Shown in pieces: positions 1 through 7,957 of a stretch of 64,000 nt of DNA. Below the pieces are notes generated by a model. It worked only from the letters and a program-made list of their open reading frames with translations, did not search any database and was not told where the DNA came from. Every line of letters begins with the position of its first letter. The stretch's first letter is position 1. This DNA is from Clostridium omnivorum (GTDB lineage: Bacteria > Bacillota > Clostridia > Clostridiales > Clostridiaceae): contig NZ_BRXR01000001.1 of the NCBI RefSeq assembly GCF_026012015.1, positions 62,001-126,000 on the forward strand, given 5' to 3'. Both the position numbers and the translations under genes were made by a program.

Positions 1-875
1 ATGGAGTTTTTGGTAATAACGGTGTTTATACTGAACCAAGATTATACAGAAAAGTGGTAGATAAAAGAGGTATAACTATATTAGAAACTAAGCCTAATAC
101 AAGAAAGGTATTGTCACCTCAAAGCGCATATATTATGTTTGATCTTTTAAAGGGACCTACAAGTGAAGGAGGTACAGCTCCTAATGCTAGATTTAGCAGT
201 ATGCCTGTAGTTGGAAAGACAGGTACCTCTGGAGATAAACAAGATTTTTGGTTCTGTGGACTTACTCCGTATTACTCTGGAGCTGTCTGGATTGGAGATG
301 ACAAACCTAAAAAGCACGATGATATATCTAGTGCTACCTCAGCTGGTATTTGGCAAAAAATCATGGCTGAAGCCCACAAAAATCTTCCTGTTAAAGATAT
401 TGAAAGACCTTCAGGAATTGTTACTGCATCTGTATGTGCTGATTCAGGCAAAATTCCCACAGATTTGTGTGCTAAAGATCCTAGAGGAAATAGGACTATT
501 ACCGATATTTTTGCAGAAGGCACAGTACCAGCAAGTTTGTGTGATGCTCATGTAGAAGCGAAGATTAATAAATTAAATGGAAAGCTTGCTAATGAAAATA
601 CTCCGCCTGATTTAATTGAAACTCGTGTCTTCATAAAAAAAGAATATGCTGATGGAGATAAGGATAAGCCATATATACTTCCAACTGAGTATGATGATAC
701 AAAACCAAGCATTCCTACTACTCCTATTACTCCTACTAATCCACCTAACAATACAAATACTAATACCAATACTAATACTACTGGTGGTTCTACAAATAAT
801 ACTACCACTGGTAATACCAACACTGGTGGGGTTAATCAGGATAACTCGGGAACAACAAATAATACTAGTCACTAA
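1..875 (+). CDS. Class A penicillin-binding protein (PBP1A family), C-terminal part, cut by window start
   Basis: This is the C-terminal end of a bifunctional peptidoglycan glycosyltransferase/transpeptidase; the reading frame is open from base 3, so the true start lies outside the window. The transpeptidase KTGTS box is visible in VVGKTGTSGDKQDFWF, followed by the GLTPYYSGAVWIGDD segment typical of class A PBPs. After the catalytic domain there is a linker with two cysteine pairs (SVCADSGKIPTDLCA and ASLC), as in many clostridial PBP1A proteins. The last 60 or so residues are a low-complexity Pro/Thr/Asn/Gly tail containing five tandem Asn-Thr pairs. The protein is expected in the membrane with the catalytic domains outside. 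It converges on the spoVA genes and shares a terminator with them. The active-site serine motif lies upstream of the window. Confidence 0.9.
   Translation, partial: GVFGNNGVYTEPRLYRKVVDKRGITILETKPNTRKVLSPQSAYIMFDLLKGPTSEGGTAPNARFSSMPVVGKTGTSGDKQDFWFCGLTPYYSGAVWIGDDKPKKHDDISSATSAGIWQKIMAEAHKNLPVKDIERPSGIVTASVCADSGKIPTDLCAKDPRGNRTITDIFAEGTVPASLCDAHVEAKINKLNGKLANENTPPDLIETRVFIKKEYADGDKDKPYILPTEYDDTKPSIPTTPITPTNPPNNTNTNTNTNTTGGSTNNTTTGNTNTGGVNQDNSGTTNNTSH
750..779 (+). repeat. Five tandem AAT-ACN hexamers coding for (Asn-Thr)5
   Basis: Five consecutive in-frame AATACN units encode the NTNTNTNTNT run in the C-terminal tail of the penicillin-binding protein. Related Asn/Thr/Gly codons continue to the stop. 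Each unit is six bases, so gain or loss of a unit keeps the frame and would only change tail length. Confidence 0.8.
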
Positions 876-880
876 TATTT

Positions 881-913
881 AAAAGGAAGAAGCAGGCGCT
901 TCTTCCTTTTTAT
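881..913. terminator. Bidirectional rho-independent terminator between the PBP gene and spoVAE
   Basis: Stem AAAAGGAAGAAGC / GCTTCTTCCTTTT with a four-base loop, T-rich on both sides. It sits between two convergent genes and can serve both. Confidence 0.85.
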
Positions 914-917
914 TAAT

Positions 918-1490
918 CTACATAAAAGCTATAAGGCTTTTATTATAATTACTAATAATAATTTCCATAGCCTTTGTTATAATAGGAGCCCCTATTTCCG
1001 AATTATCACTTCCATCCATTTTACCCGGATCTCCTATTCCTATAATGAAATTAACTTTTTTAAAAGAAAGTGTATTTACTGTATCTCCTTTTAATATTCT
1101 ATTACCCTTAATATTACCATATTTATCAACAGCTTTATCTACTAATTTGCCTAATTTATCAATGGAGTAATCTACTTGAATTCCTCTAGCCTTAGGTGTA
1201 TTAGATGCTACAGCTATAATTCCAATCACTTCAATATCCTCACAAACCAAGATTTCTTCCATAGCCTTTTCACCAAATCCCATGCCGTTATCACCTTTAT
1301 CATCTACCATAACAACAATAGGATCATATTTTGCCCTTTTAATAAGTCCTATAATTTGTTTCCCAGATAATAAGGTAGGGTTTCCTGCAGAAGCAGAAAT
1401 GCATCTTCCTCCAATATTCAATGTTGCTTTTTCTACTGCCTTTTGAGCAATTCTGTCTCCATCAGTTACTATAATTACCCTCCTTTTCAA
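918..1490 (-). CDS. spoVAEa: Stage V sporulation protein AE, soluble subunit (SpoVAEa)
   Basis: 190 residues without membrane segments. The start RRVIIVTDGD and the segments VMVDDKGDNGMGFGEKAMEEIL and FIIGIGDPGKMDG are characteristic of SpoVAEa. In Bacillus the SpoVA proteins form the forespore inner-membrane channel that imports dipicolinic acid during sporulation and releases it in germination; the exact role of the Ea subunit is less clear. The start is a TTG preceded by GGAG nine bases upstream. It follows spoVAEb with a six-base gap, so the two are surely co-transcribed. It is the last gene of the spoVA group here. Confidence 0.88.
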   Translation of the reverse strand: MKRRVIIVTDGDRIAQKAVEKATLNIGGRCISASAGNPTLLSGKQIIGLIKRAKYDPIVVMVDDKGDNGMGFGEKAMEEILVCEDIEVIGIIAVASNTPKARGIQVDYSIDKLGKLVDKAVDKYGNIKGNRILKGDTVNTLSFKKVNFIIGIGDPGKMDGSDNSEIGAPIITKAMEIIISNYNKSLIAFM

Positions 1491-1496
1491 TCTTTT

Positions 1497-1853
1497 TCAC
1501 TCCTTTGTTTTGGGATTAAACAATAGAGCCATTATATACCCAAATATTATAGCTGCTGTTATGCCTCCAGCCGTTCCCTTTATACCTCCAGTAAATGCAC
1601 CTACAAGACCAACATTATCTACCTCTTTCATTACCCCTTTAGCTAATGCATATCCAAAACCAGGTAGCGGTACTGTTGCCCCTGCTTTCCCTATTTTAAT
1701 TAACCAGTCATAAATATTTAATGCCCCAAGTAATACACCAAGGGTAACAAAGCTAACTAGAATTCGTGCAGGGGTTAATTTAGTCTTATCTATAAGAATT
1801 TGTGCTATTACACAAATTAATCCACCAACTACAAAAGCTCTTAAATAATCCAT
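1497..1853 (-). CDS. spoVAEb: Stage V sporulation protein AE, membrane subunit (SpoVAEb)
   Basis: 118 residues with about three or four hydrophobic helices (residues 3-20, 32-50, 66-100 and 94-112 approximately) and the conserved stretch VPLPGFGYALAKGVMKEV. It is homologous to the C-terminal half of SpoVAC, as expected for this family. It is an integral component of the dipicolinic acid channel in the forespore inner membrane. It lies between spoVAD and spoVAEa. The start ATG has a GGGAG ribosome site. Confidence 0.9.
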   Translation of the reverse strand: MDYLRAFVVGGLICVIAQILIDKTKLTPARILVSFVTLGVLLGALNIYDWLIKIGKAGATVPLPGFGYALAKGVMKEVDNVGLVGAFTGGIKGTAGGITAAIIFGYIMALLFNPKTKE

Positions 1854-1889
1854 TATAAAAATTCTCCCTCCTTATGCAGTACTTATTCA

Positions 1890-2900
1890 TTAATCAGTTT
1901 CTATTGCCACTGCATGAGCAATTCCAGGTATGGTTAACCCTTGAAAACAGGAAGTGGAACTTAAAAGTGCTCCTGTAGATACTAGCAAAACCTTTTTTAA
2001 ATTGCCTTTAATTATATTTTTATAAATATAACCACAATCAACTACAGCAGAGCAGCCACACCCGCTGCCTCCTGCATTTGTACCTTGCTTTTTATGATCA
2101 AATATCTCATCACCACAATCAATATAGATATTTTTAATGTCATATCCATATTCCAAAAGTAGCTTTTCAGTAAGTTTTTTCCCTACTGAACCTAAATCTC
2201 CTGTTGCAATTAAATCATAATAATTAGAATCCCTTCCAGTATCCCTTAAGTGCTGGGCTATTGTATCCACTGCTGCTGGAGCCATAGATTCACCCATATT
2301 ATTCACATCACATACCCCATAATCCTTTACCTTACCTATTGTAACAAAGGTTACATAGGGAAAGTTGCCTTCTTTACCTAGAACCATAGCGCCAGATCCA
2401 GTTACCGTCCATTGCGCAGTTGGTGATCTTTGACTTCCATACTCTAATGGAAATCTAAATTGCCTTTCTGCTGAAGAAAAGTGCGATGAGGTTGCAGCTA
2501 CTACGTAATTTGCAAATCCACCATCCATTATCATAGATGCCATGCTTAAAGATTCGGTCATAGTAGAGCATGCTCCATATAACCCTACAAATGGAATATT
2601 TAAATCTCTGGCTGCAAAACTAGAAGATGTCAGCTGATTTAATAAATCCCCAGCAAATAGATAATTTATGTCTTCTTCTTTCAAATTGGCCTTTTTTATG
2701 CATTCGCTTATAGAAGTATAAATTAAGCTACTTTCTGCTTTTTCATAGCTATCCTTATCATTTAAATCATCCTCAAGTATAATATCAAAATAATCTTTTA
2801 ATGGTCCACTACCTTCTTTAGGTCCTACTATACTTGAAGTTGCAATTATTCTTGGTTTGCTTTCTATTTCAACTGTTTGCTTACCGACTCTTTTCCCCAA
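1890..2900 (-). CDS. spoVAD: Stage V sporulation protein AD (thiolase-fold, dipicolinic acid binding)
   Basis: 336 residues, the usual SpoVAD length. It has the thiolase/ketoacyl-synthase-like fold: GLYGACSTMTESL holds the position of the thiolase nucleophile cysteine, and TVTGSGAMVLG and GGSGCGCSAVV are family signatures. In Bacillus SpoVAD binds dipicolinic acid at the forespore inner membrane and works with SpoVAC and SpoVAE. The chosen start is a TTG with AGGTGA six bases upstream; no ATG with a better site is available. It lies 10 bases after spoVAC. Confidence 0.92.
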   Translation of the reverse strand: MGKRVGKQTVEIESKPRIIATSSIVGPKEGSGPLKDYFDIILEDDLNDKDSYEKAESSLIYTSISECIKKANLKEEDINYLFAGDLLNQLTSSSFAARDLNIPFVGLYGACSTMTESLSMASMIMDGGFANYVVAATSSHFSSAERQFRFPLEYGSQRSPTAQWTVTGSGAMVLGKEGNFPYVTFVTIGKVKDYGVCDVNNMGESMAPAAVDTIAQHLRDTGRDSNYYDLIATGDLGSVGKKLTEKLLLEYGYDIKNIYIDCGDEIFDHKKQGTNAGGSGCGCSAVVDCGYIYKNIIKGNLKKVLLVSTGALLSSTSCFQGLTIPGIAHAVAIETD

Positions 2901-2910
2901 TTAATATCAC

Positions 2911-3360
2911 CTACTTCAGAAAATAATAAATAATACCTACAATAACTGAAGAACCTATTCCATATACCAAAACAGGCCCTGCTATAACGAACATTTTGGC
3001 AGCAACACCAAATATAAAACCCTCCTTTTTAAATTCCATAGCTGGAGATACTATGGAATTTGCAAATCCTGTAATTGGAACAACGCTTCCCGCTCCAGCA
3101 ACTGCAGCTATTTTATCATAGACTCCAATCCCAGTTAGCAGTGCACCTATAAAAACCATAACTATTGACACATAAGTAGATGCATCATCCTTGGGAACAC
3201 CAATATTTAAAAAATAATTATTAAAGAATTGACCTATTGAACAAAATATGCCCCCAACTATAAAAGCATTAATACAATTTTTTAAAAGTCTAGATTTTGG
3301 TTTCACCTCGGAAGTTAATTGGTGGAACTTTTGTTTTATTTTTTCTTCTCCATTTTCCAT
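2911..3360 (-). CDS. spoVAC: Stage V sporulation protein AC
   Basis: 149 residues from the chosen ATG, matching the roughly 150 residues of the Bacillus protein. It is an integral membrane protein with helices near residues 30-50, 62-80 and 110-145 and the family stretch AAVAGAGSVVPITGFANS. In Bacillus SpoVAC is a mechanosensitive channel component of the SpoVA complex. The frame stays open upstream to a TTG at 3408, but that has no ribosome site, while the ATG at 3360 is preceded by AGGATG seven bases away. A terminator lies between sigF and this gene, so spoVAC-AD-AE probably has its own forespore promoter within 3361-3420; I could not fit a convincing sigma-G site there. Confidence 0.9.
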   Translation of the reverse strand: MENGEEKIKQKFHQLTSEVKPKSRLLKNCINAFIVGGIFCSIGQFFNNYFLNIGVPKDDASTYVSIVMVFIGALLTGIGVYDKIAAVAGAGSVVPITGFANSIVSPAMEFKKEGFIFGVAAKMFVIAGPVLVYGIGSSVIVGIIYYFLK

Positions 3361-3419
3361 AGAATCACATCCTATAATCAAAAAATACTTTATGATTATT
3401 TTATGCAATAATTATTTTT

Positions 3420-3457
3420 TTAAACAAAAAGGATAGAACACTAAATGTGCTCTATCC
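3420..3457 (-). terminator. Terminator after sigF
   Basis: On the minus strand GGATAGAGCAC and GTGTTCTATCC pair over 11 bp with a five-base loop, followed by TTTTTGTTT. The sigF stop codon lies in the stem. It separates the early spoIIA operon from the later-expressed spoVA genes. Confidence 0.85.
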
Positions 3458-4207
3458 ACTTAATCTTTCTTTCATAAGTTTTAAAACTTTTTTTTCTATT
3501 CTAGATACCTGAACTTGACTAATGCCAAGCATTTTAGCTACTTGCACCTGAGTTTTATCTTTAAAATATCTTAGTAAAATAATCTGTCTAGATTTTGTAT
3601 CTAAATTACTTAGTGCTTCTTTTAAAGCAATTTTATCTACTATTTCATCATCTTCTTCTGCATTCTCACTTAGTTTATCAATAAGCAAAACCGGTGATCC
3701 ATCATCCTGATGAATGGTATCATATAAATACTGTAGTCCACTGACAGACTCTACAGCAAAGATTATTTCTTCTGCTTTAATCCCGGAAAACTCCGCCAAT
3801 TCCTCTATGGTAGGATCTCTATCTAATTTTTTTGTAAGTGCTTCTTTATCATAATGAATTTTTCTTGCCACATTCTTTACACTTCTGCTAACTTTAATAA
3901 TTCCGTCATCTCTAATGAACCTTTTAATTTCACCCATAATCATTGGCACAGCATATGTAGAAAACTTTACATTAAAACTTGGATTAAAATTATTAACAGC
4001 CTTTACAAGTCCCATACATCCAATTTGAAAAATGTCCTCATACTCATAACCTCTGTTTAAAAACTTCTTACTTATAGCGGACACTAATGGTAAATTTACC
4101 TGAATTAACTTATCAAGAGCTTCTTTATCACCTGTTCGCGCTATTTCTATGAGCTCTACATTATCTTCATAATTATATTCATGTTTTCTTAGTATTTCCT
4201 CATCCAT
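3452..4207 (-). CDS. sigF: RNA polymerase sigma-F factor (forespore-specific)
   Basis: Sigma-70 family factor of about 251 residues with region 2 (NLPLVSAISKKFLNRGYEYEDIFQIG), region 3 and a region 4 helix-turn-helix (KTQVQVAKMLGISQVQVSRIE). It is the first forespore-specific sigma factor and is held inactive by the anti-sigma factor SpoIIAB. It is the last gene of the spoIIAA-spoIIAB-sigF operon. The frame extends to a GTG at 4216 directly after the spoIIAB stop, but the ATG at 4207 is preceded by AGGTGA five bases away and is preferred. Confidence 0.95.
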   Translation of the reverse strand: MDEEILRKHEYNYEDNVELIEIARTGDKEALDKLIQVNLPLVSAISKKFLNRGYEYEDIFQIGCMGLVKAVNNFNPSFNVKFSTYAVPMIMGEIKRFIRDDGIIKVSRSVKNVARKIHYDKEALTKKLDRDPTIEELAEFSGIKAEEIIFAVESVSGLQYLYDTIHQDDGSPVLLIDKLSENAEEDDEIVDKIALKEALSNLDTKSRQIILLRYFKDKTQVQVAKMLGISQVQVSRIEKKVLKLMKERLSG

Positions 4208-4216
4208 ATCCTTCAC

Positions 4217-4645
4217 CTAACTTAATGACTTAAATACTTTTCTCATAGTTATAGAAGTTCCCCTACCCTTTTCAGATTTAACCTCTAAAAAATCCATAAA
4301 AGTTTCCATAACAGTAAATCCCATACCAGATCTCTCTAAATCAGGTCTAGAAGTGTAAAGCGGCTGCATTGCTAGTTCAATATTATCAATTCCAACACCA
4401 TCATCGCTAATTGTAATGGAAAACTCATTATCTCTAATACTTGCTTCTATTCTTACAGTTCCTTCCTTACCTTCATATCCGTGGATAATAGCATTTGTAA
4501 CTGCTTCTGATACAGCAGTTTTTACATCAGTAAGCTCTTCTATAGTTGGATCTAGCTGGGATACAAAAGCTGCAACAGCTACTCTTGCAAAACCTTCATT
4601 TTCTGATCTACTAGCAAATTCTATTTTAATTGTGTTATCGTACAT
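4217..4645 (-). CDS. spoIIAB: Anti-sigma F factor / serine kinase SpoIIAB
   Basis: 142 residues, GHKL ATPase fold. The N box ([16 protein letters not shown]) and the G1 box ([10 protein letters not shown]) are intact, followed by a glycine-rich ATP lid ([12 protein letters not shown]). It binds sigma-F with ATP and also phosphorylates SpoIIAA on serine. It is cytoplasmic and is released from sigma-F in the forespore by unphosphorylated SpoIIAA. It sits between spoIIAA (13-base gap) and sigF. Confidence 0.95.
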   Translation of the reverse strand: MYDNTIKIEFASRSENEGFARVAVAAFVSQLDPTIEELTDVKTAVSEAVTNAIIHGYEGKEGTVRIEASIRDNEFSITISDDGVGIDNIELAMQPLYTSRPDLERSGMGFTVMETFMDFLEVKSEKGRGTSITMRKVFKSLS

Positions 4646-4658
4646 TTTTATCCCCCCA

Positions 4659-4994
4659 CTAAAAATTACTTAATGCTTGTTCTAAATTTTCATAAAGTTT
4701 TATAATTTTAAACATACCTGATAATTCAAAAACACGCTTTACTGAACTGTTTACATTAGCAATACATACTTCACCTTTTTTTAAAGATAGTTTTTTGAAT
4801 CTTCCTATTACAACACCTATTCCTGAACTATCCATAAAGGTAACATTTGTAAAATCCATAATTAATTTAGTTATTCCAGACCTATCTAACCTATCATCAA
4901 TCTTTGTTCTGACTTCTTCAGCACTATGATGATCTAATTCACCCATTAAATACACAATTAATGTATCCTTTTCATTTTCAAATTTTAAGTACAT
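4659..4994 (-). CDS. spoIIAA: Anti-sigma F factor antagonist SpoIIAA
   Basis: 111-residue STAS-domain protein. The phospho-acceptor loop [14 protein letters not shown] is present, with the second serine (about residue 57) matching Ser58 of the Bacillus protein. Unphosphorylated SpoIIAA binds SpoIIAB and frees sigma-F; the phosphatase SpoIIE, encoded elsewhere, dephosphorylates it. It is the first gene of the operon and has a GGGGGGAAAGG ribosome site and a strong sigma-H promoter match upstream. Confidence 0.95.
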   Translation of the reverse strand: MYLKFENEKDTLIVYLMGELDHHSAEEVRTKIDDRLDRSGITKLIMDFTNVTFMDSSGIGVVIGRFKKLSLKKGEVCIANVNSSVKRVFELSGMFKIIKLYENLEQALSNF

Positions 4995-5055
4995 GCCTTT
5001 CCCCCCACATCTATAGTTAATAAATTTCTTATCTAAAATATCTTACTTGATTATT

Positions 5056-5082
5056 ATTCTACATCTTACATAATTTTCCTTC
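5056..5082 (-). promoter_or_regulatory. Sigma-H promoter of the spoIIA operon
   Basis: On the minus strand GAAGGAAAA, an 11-base spacer and GTAGAAT fit the sigma-H consensus RnAGGAwWW-N11-RnnGAAT at every defined position. It ends about 60 bases before the spoIIAA start. In Bacillus spoIIA is a known sigma-H, Spo0A-dependent operon. I did not see a clear Spo0A box. Confidence 0.75.
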
Positions 5083-5199
5083 TAATTTTCTAAAATTTAC
5101 ACACACTTTTTATTTTATCCATAATATATCCTTTTTATACATAATTACTCTAGCAAAGCAACCTTTTTACCAAAATTTATATACTTTAAGATTAATCTA

Positions 5200-5228
5200 T
5201 TGCCCTACAAATGAATCATTGTTATAAT
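5200..5228 (+). promoter_or_regulatory. Sigma-A promoter candidate for speE
   Basis: TTGCCC and a perfect TATAAT are separated by 17 bases, 44 bases ahead of the speE start codon. It is divergent from the spoIIA promoter. Confidence 0.7.
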
Positions 5229-5272
5229 TATCATTGTTTAATTACAGTTTAAGTATTAAAGGAGGTTGTATT

Positions 5273-6100
5273 ATGGACATGTGGTTAAAAGAAGGGCAAA
5301 TCAGCGACGCTGCTATGACCTATAAAATAAAAGAAACTTTAGTTACTAAAAAGACTGAATTTCAGGATTTAGCCATAGTAGATACCTACGCTTTTGGGAG
5401 AATGTTAATTCTAGATGGGATAGTACAAACAACTATAAAGGACGAATATGTATATCATGAAATGATTTCACATATTCCACTATTTACCCACCCAAATCCA
5501 AAAAAGGTACTTGTAGTTGGTGGTGGTGACGGAGGAGCAATAAGGGAAATTTTAAAACACCCTTCAGTAGAAAAAGCAATTTTATGCGAAATAGATAGTG
5601 CTGTAGTGGAGGAGTGTAAAAAATTCCTACCTGAGATTAGTTGTGCTCTTGATGATTCAAGGTGTGAAATTTTTATTGGTGACGGTATAAAATATGTTCA
5701 TGAACACAAAAATGAATTTGATGTAATCATTGTTGACTCAACAGATCCTTTCGGAGCTGCAGAAGGACTTTTTGGCGGAAGCTTTTACAAAGAAATTTCA
5801 GAATGTTTAACTGAAGATGGAATATTTATAGCGCAAACAGAAACACCTTTTTATCTACCAGAAGTGGTTAAAAGTGTTGTCAATGATGCAAAAGCTGTAT
5901 TTCCAATAACAAAATTATTTATGGCCGGGATTCCTACATATCCAAGCGGTTTTTGGAGCTTTACCGTAGGTTCAAAAAAATATGATCCTGAAAACATAGA
6001 AATAAATAGGGATCTAGATTTTACTACAAAATATTATACAAAAAAACTTCATAAGTCATGTTTTACATTACCAAAATTCGTTGAAGACCTTACTAAATAG
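5273..6100 (+). CDS. speE: Spermidine synthase (polyamine aminopropyltransferase)
   Basis: 275 residues. It transfers an aminopropyl group from decarboxylated S-adenosylmethionine to putrescine in the cytoplasm. Family signatures are [34 protein letters not shown] (nucleotide-binding glycine-rich loop), and [10 protein letters not shown] with the catalytic aspartate. The frame opens at 5234, but ATG 5273 has AAAGGAGG just upstream and gives the standard N-terminus. It is divergent from spoIIA and convergent with the methyltransferase gene. A PLP-dependent Orn/Lys/Arg decarboxylase at 44218-45708 could supply the precursor. Confidence 0.93.
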   Translation: MDMWLKEGQISDAAMTYKIKETLVTKKTEFQDLAIVDTYAFGRMLILDGIVQTTIKDEYVYHEMISHIPLFTHPNPKKVLVVGGGDGGAIREILKHPSVEKAILCEIDSAVVEECKKFLPEISCALDDSRCEIFIGDGIKYVHEHKNEFDVIIVDSTDPFGAAEGLFGGSFYKEISECLTEDGIFIAQTETPFYLPEVVKSVVNDAKAVFPITKLFMAGIPTYPSGFWSFTVGSKKYDPENIEINRDLDFTTKYYTKKLHKSCFTLPKFVEDLTK

Positions 6101-6107
6101 ACAATAT

Positions 6108-6142
6108 AAAAGAAGTATATTCTATAAAATATACTTCTTTTT
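6108..6142. terminator. Bidirectional terminator between speE and the methyltransferase gene
   Basis: AAAAGAAGTATATT and AATATACTTCTTTT form a 14-bp A/T-rich stem flanked by T runs on both strands. Confidence 0.8.
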
Positions 6143-7898
6143 AATTAGATTTTAATTTCTCTTCAATAATTTCTATTTGTTCATATGAAAGATTAAAATA
6201 ATTATATATGCTTACATTAAAATCATCTATTATTTGTATATCAAGTGCTATAGGAAGCTTCATAATTGTATTAGGGTAATAATCATATAGCTTACCCCCA
6301 AGCTTTTTTCCGTAGCACTTAAAATAGAATTCATATAGTTTACTATTTAATATACTTACTAAGTAACTGTTACTTACATTCATTGTGGATTTTGGTAAAA
6401 GACAATAAACATCAGCACTAAAGTAACTTCCTTTATCTACAGCAAATTTATTACTATCAGCTTTATATGGAAATATAATTTTTTCTTTTTCAAACAAATC
6501 TGGATTTCTTCCCCATTGCAGCTGGTACCATTTTCTTATTCCTTTAATACATTCCCTTCTGTTAGAAAGCTTATCTTTAAACTTCTCAATGTATTCTATT
6601 GATTTTTTATATTTATCTTGTTCATCAATAAAATCTGAATAGATAATGAACTTATTGTTTTTTTCAACTTTAAATTGCTTAATATTACTATTCTTTATCC
6701 ACGGCCTTAAAAGCTCGGTTTCAATTTCCATATTCTCTATTATTTCTTTATCAACTATAAAAGCTTTATCACAACCAGTTATTATTCCTTGATAACTATC
6801 GCATATATCACCCAGTGTTGAATTACACTTAGCATTAATTTTATTAATTATTTCTCTTTCAACTCTATCTATTAGCATCCAGGTATCCTTTAAATCTTGT
6901 TTTGTTAATTTAAAGCATCTATAAGCATGTTCTTGATTCATAAAAACAGAGTTGTAAAAGTTTTCTGAAAGCTCTTTGTTGCTTCCTAAAGGTTTAATTA
7001 TATCAATTTCATTTATGTTATTTCCTTTTTCTAAAAAAATAATTATAGGATCAATCCCTGCGTCTTTAAATGGCCTAATGCCGTAAAAATCAACTACGCT
7101 ATTTATATTAATATCAGCAAGTAAAAGTTTTCTCAAATTTTCGCCACTAGGCGCTTCTATAAAGTACCTAGATGTTATAAAGCTAATCTTTCCTCTTTTA
7201 GTAGTTTTTTCAATAGAGCGTTTGAAAAAACAATAACTCAAGTCGCCTTTATCCTTATAAATATTACTATAATTCTCCTTTAGTCTCCTACAATATTCTC
7301 TATCTATACTCTTATGTCCAACATAGGGTGGATTTCCAATAATTACGTCAAATACAATAGGGCTATTATCAAACAAAAAATCTCCCACAATAAAATTATC
7401 CTTTAAAATTGTTTTTGCTTCTAAAAACAAATCAATTAATAGTACTTTTATGGATATTTCGTCTATATCATAACCAAATATATTATTGTTAATAATATGT
7501 TTATCTATATTTTCAAGAGTTAACCTAATATTATGCATCTGATTAATAGTATCTAAATTATCTAAATATATTCTTTTTAAATTCCTATAGCAAGGTATTA
7601 TAATATTTCCGCAACCGCTAGCTGGATCTAATATTTTTATAAAAGGATTCTTTACTACATCATCCTCTTTAATGGTACTCCTTATAATATATTCAGATAT
7701 TTCAACTGGAGTATAAACCACACCTGAGTTCTTGCTTTTTTCAACAAGCTTATAATAATATTCCCCAAAGCTATCATTTATTCCAATATTTAAATCACTT
7801 TTATATCTATTAATAGCGGTTAATTTGAACATAATATCTATAGGTTCTAAAATTAAGTTATATAAAGATTTAATTTTTTCTATAAAAATATTATTCAT
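6141..7898 (-). CDS. Solitary DNA adenine-N6 methyltransferase, CamA-like
   Basis: 585 residues. It is a gamma-type N6-adenine methyltransferase: motif X GVVYTP (59-64), SAM-binding motif I DPASGCGN (91-98), acidic FGYDID (141-146) and catalytic NPPY (189-192) are all intact. The C-terminal half holds target-recognition-like segments GIITGCDKAF (371-380) and RRECIKGIRKWYQLQWGR (447-464). From memory these are nearly the same in CamA of Clostridioides difficile (577 residues, methylates CAAAAA and affects sporulation). No nuclease motif or partner restriction gene is present, so it is an orphan methylase. It has its own GGAG site and stands divergent to pdaA and two genes from spoIIA. Family assignment is firm; orthology and target site are inferred. 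Confidence 0.85.
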   Translation of the reverse strand: MNNIFIEKIKSLYNLILEPIDIMFKLTAINRYKSDLNIGINDSFGEYYYKLVEKSKNSGVVYTPVEISEYIIRSTIKEDDVVKNPFIKILDPASGCGNIIIPCYRNLKRIYLDNLDTINQMHNIRLTLENIDKHIINNNIFGYDIDEISIKVLLIDLFLEAKTILKDNFIVGDFLFDNSPIVFDVIIGNPPYVGHKSIDREYCRRLKENYSNIYKDKGDLSYCFFKRSIEKTTKRGKISFITSRYFIEAPSGENLRKLLLADININSVVDFYGIRPFKDAGIDPIIIFLEKGNNINEIDIIKPLGSNKELSENFYNSVFMNQEHAYRCFKLTKQDLKDTWMLIDRVEREIINKINAKCNSTLGDICDSYQGIITGCDKAFIVDKEIIENMEIETELLRPWIKNSNIKQFKVEKNNKFIIYSDFIDEQDKYKKSIEYIEKFKDKLSNRRECIKGIRKWYQLQWGRNPDLFEKEKIIFPYKADSNKFAVDKGSYFSADVYCLLPKSTMNVSNSYLVSILNSKLYEFYFKCYGKKLGGKLYDYYPNTIMKLPIALDIQIIDDFNVSIYNYFNLSYEQIEIIEEKLKSN

Positions 7899-7957
7899 TT
7901 TAGCTTCTCCGTAAAACTTTAGTATTATAATTTATTTCTTGTAAAGGAGGTTGAAAC

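Noticed and set aside
548-872. Overlapping hydrophobic open frames antisense to the PBP tail
   Set aside because: They are reverse readings of the Asn/Thr repeat region, with no ribosome site or family features.
6141-7898. Type IIG restriction-modification enzyme
   Set aside because: The N-terminus has no PD-ExK or other nuclease motif and the length fits an orphan methylase; no restriction partner lies nearby.
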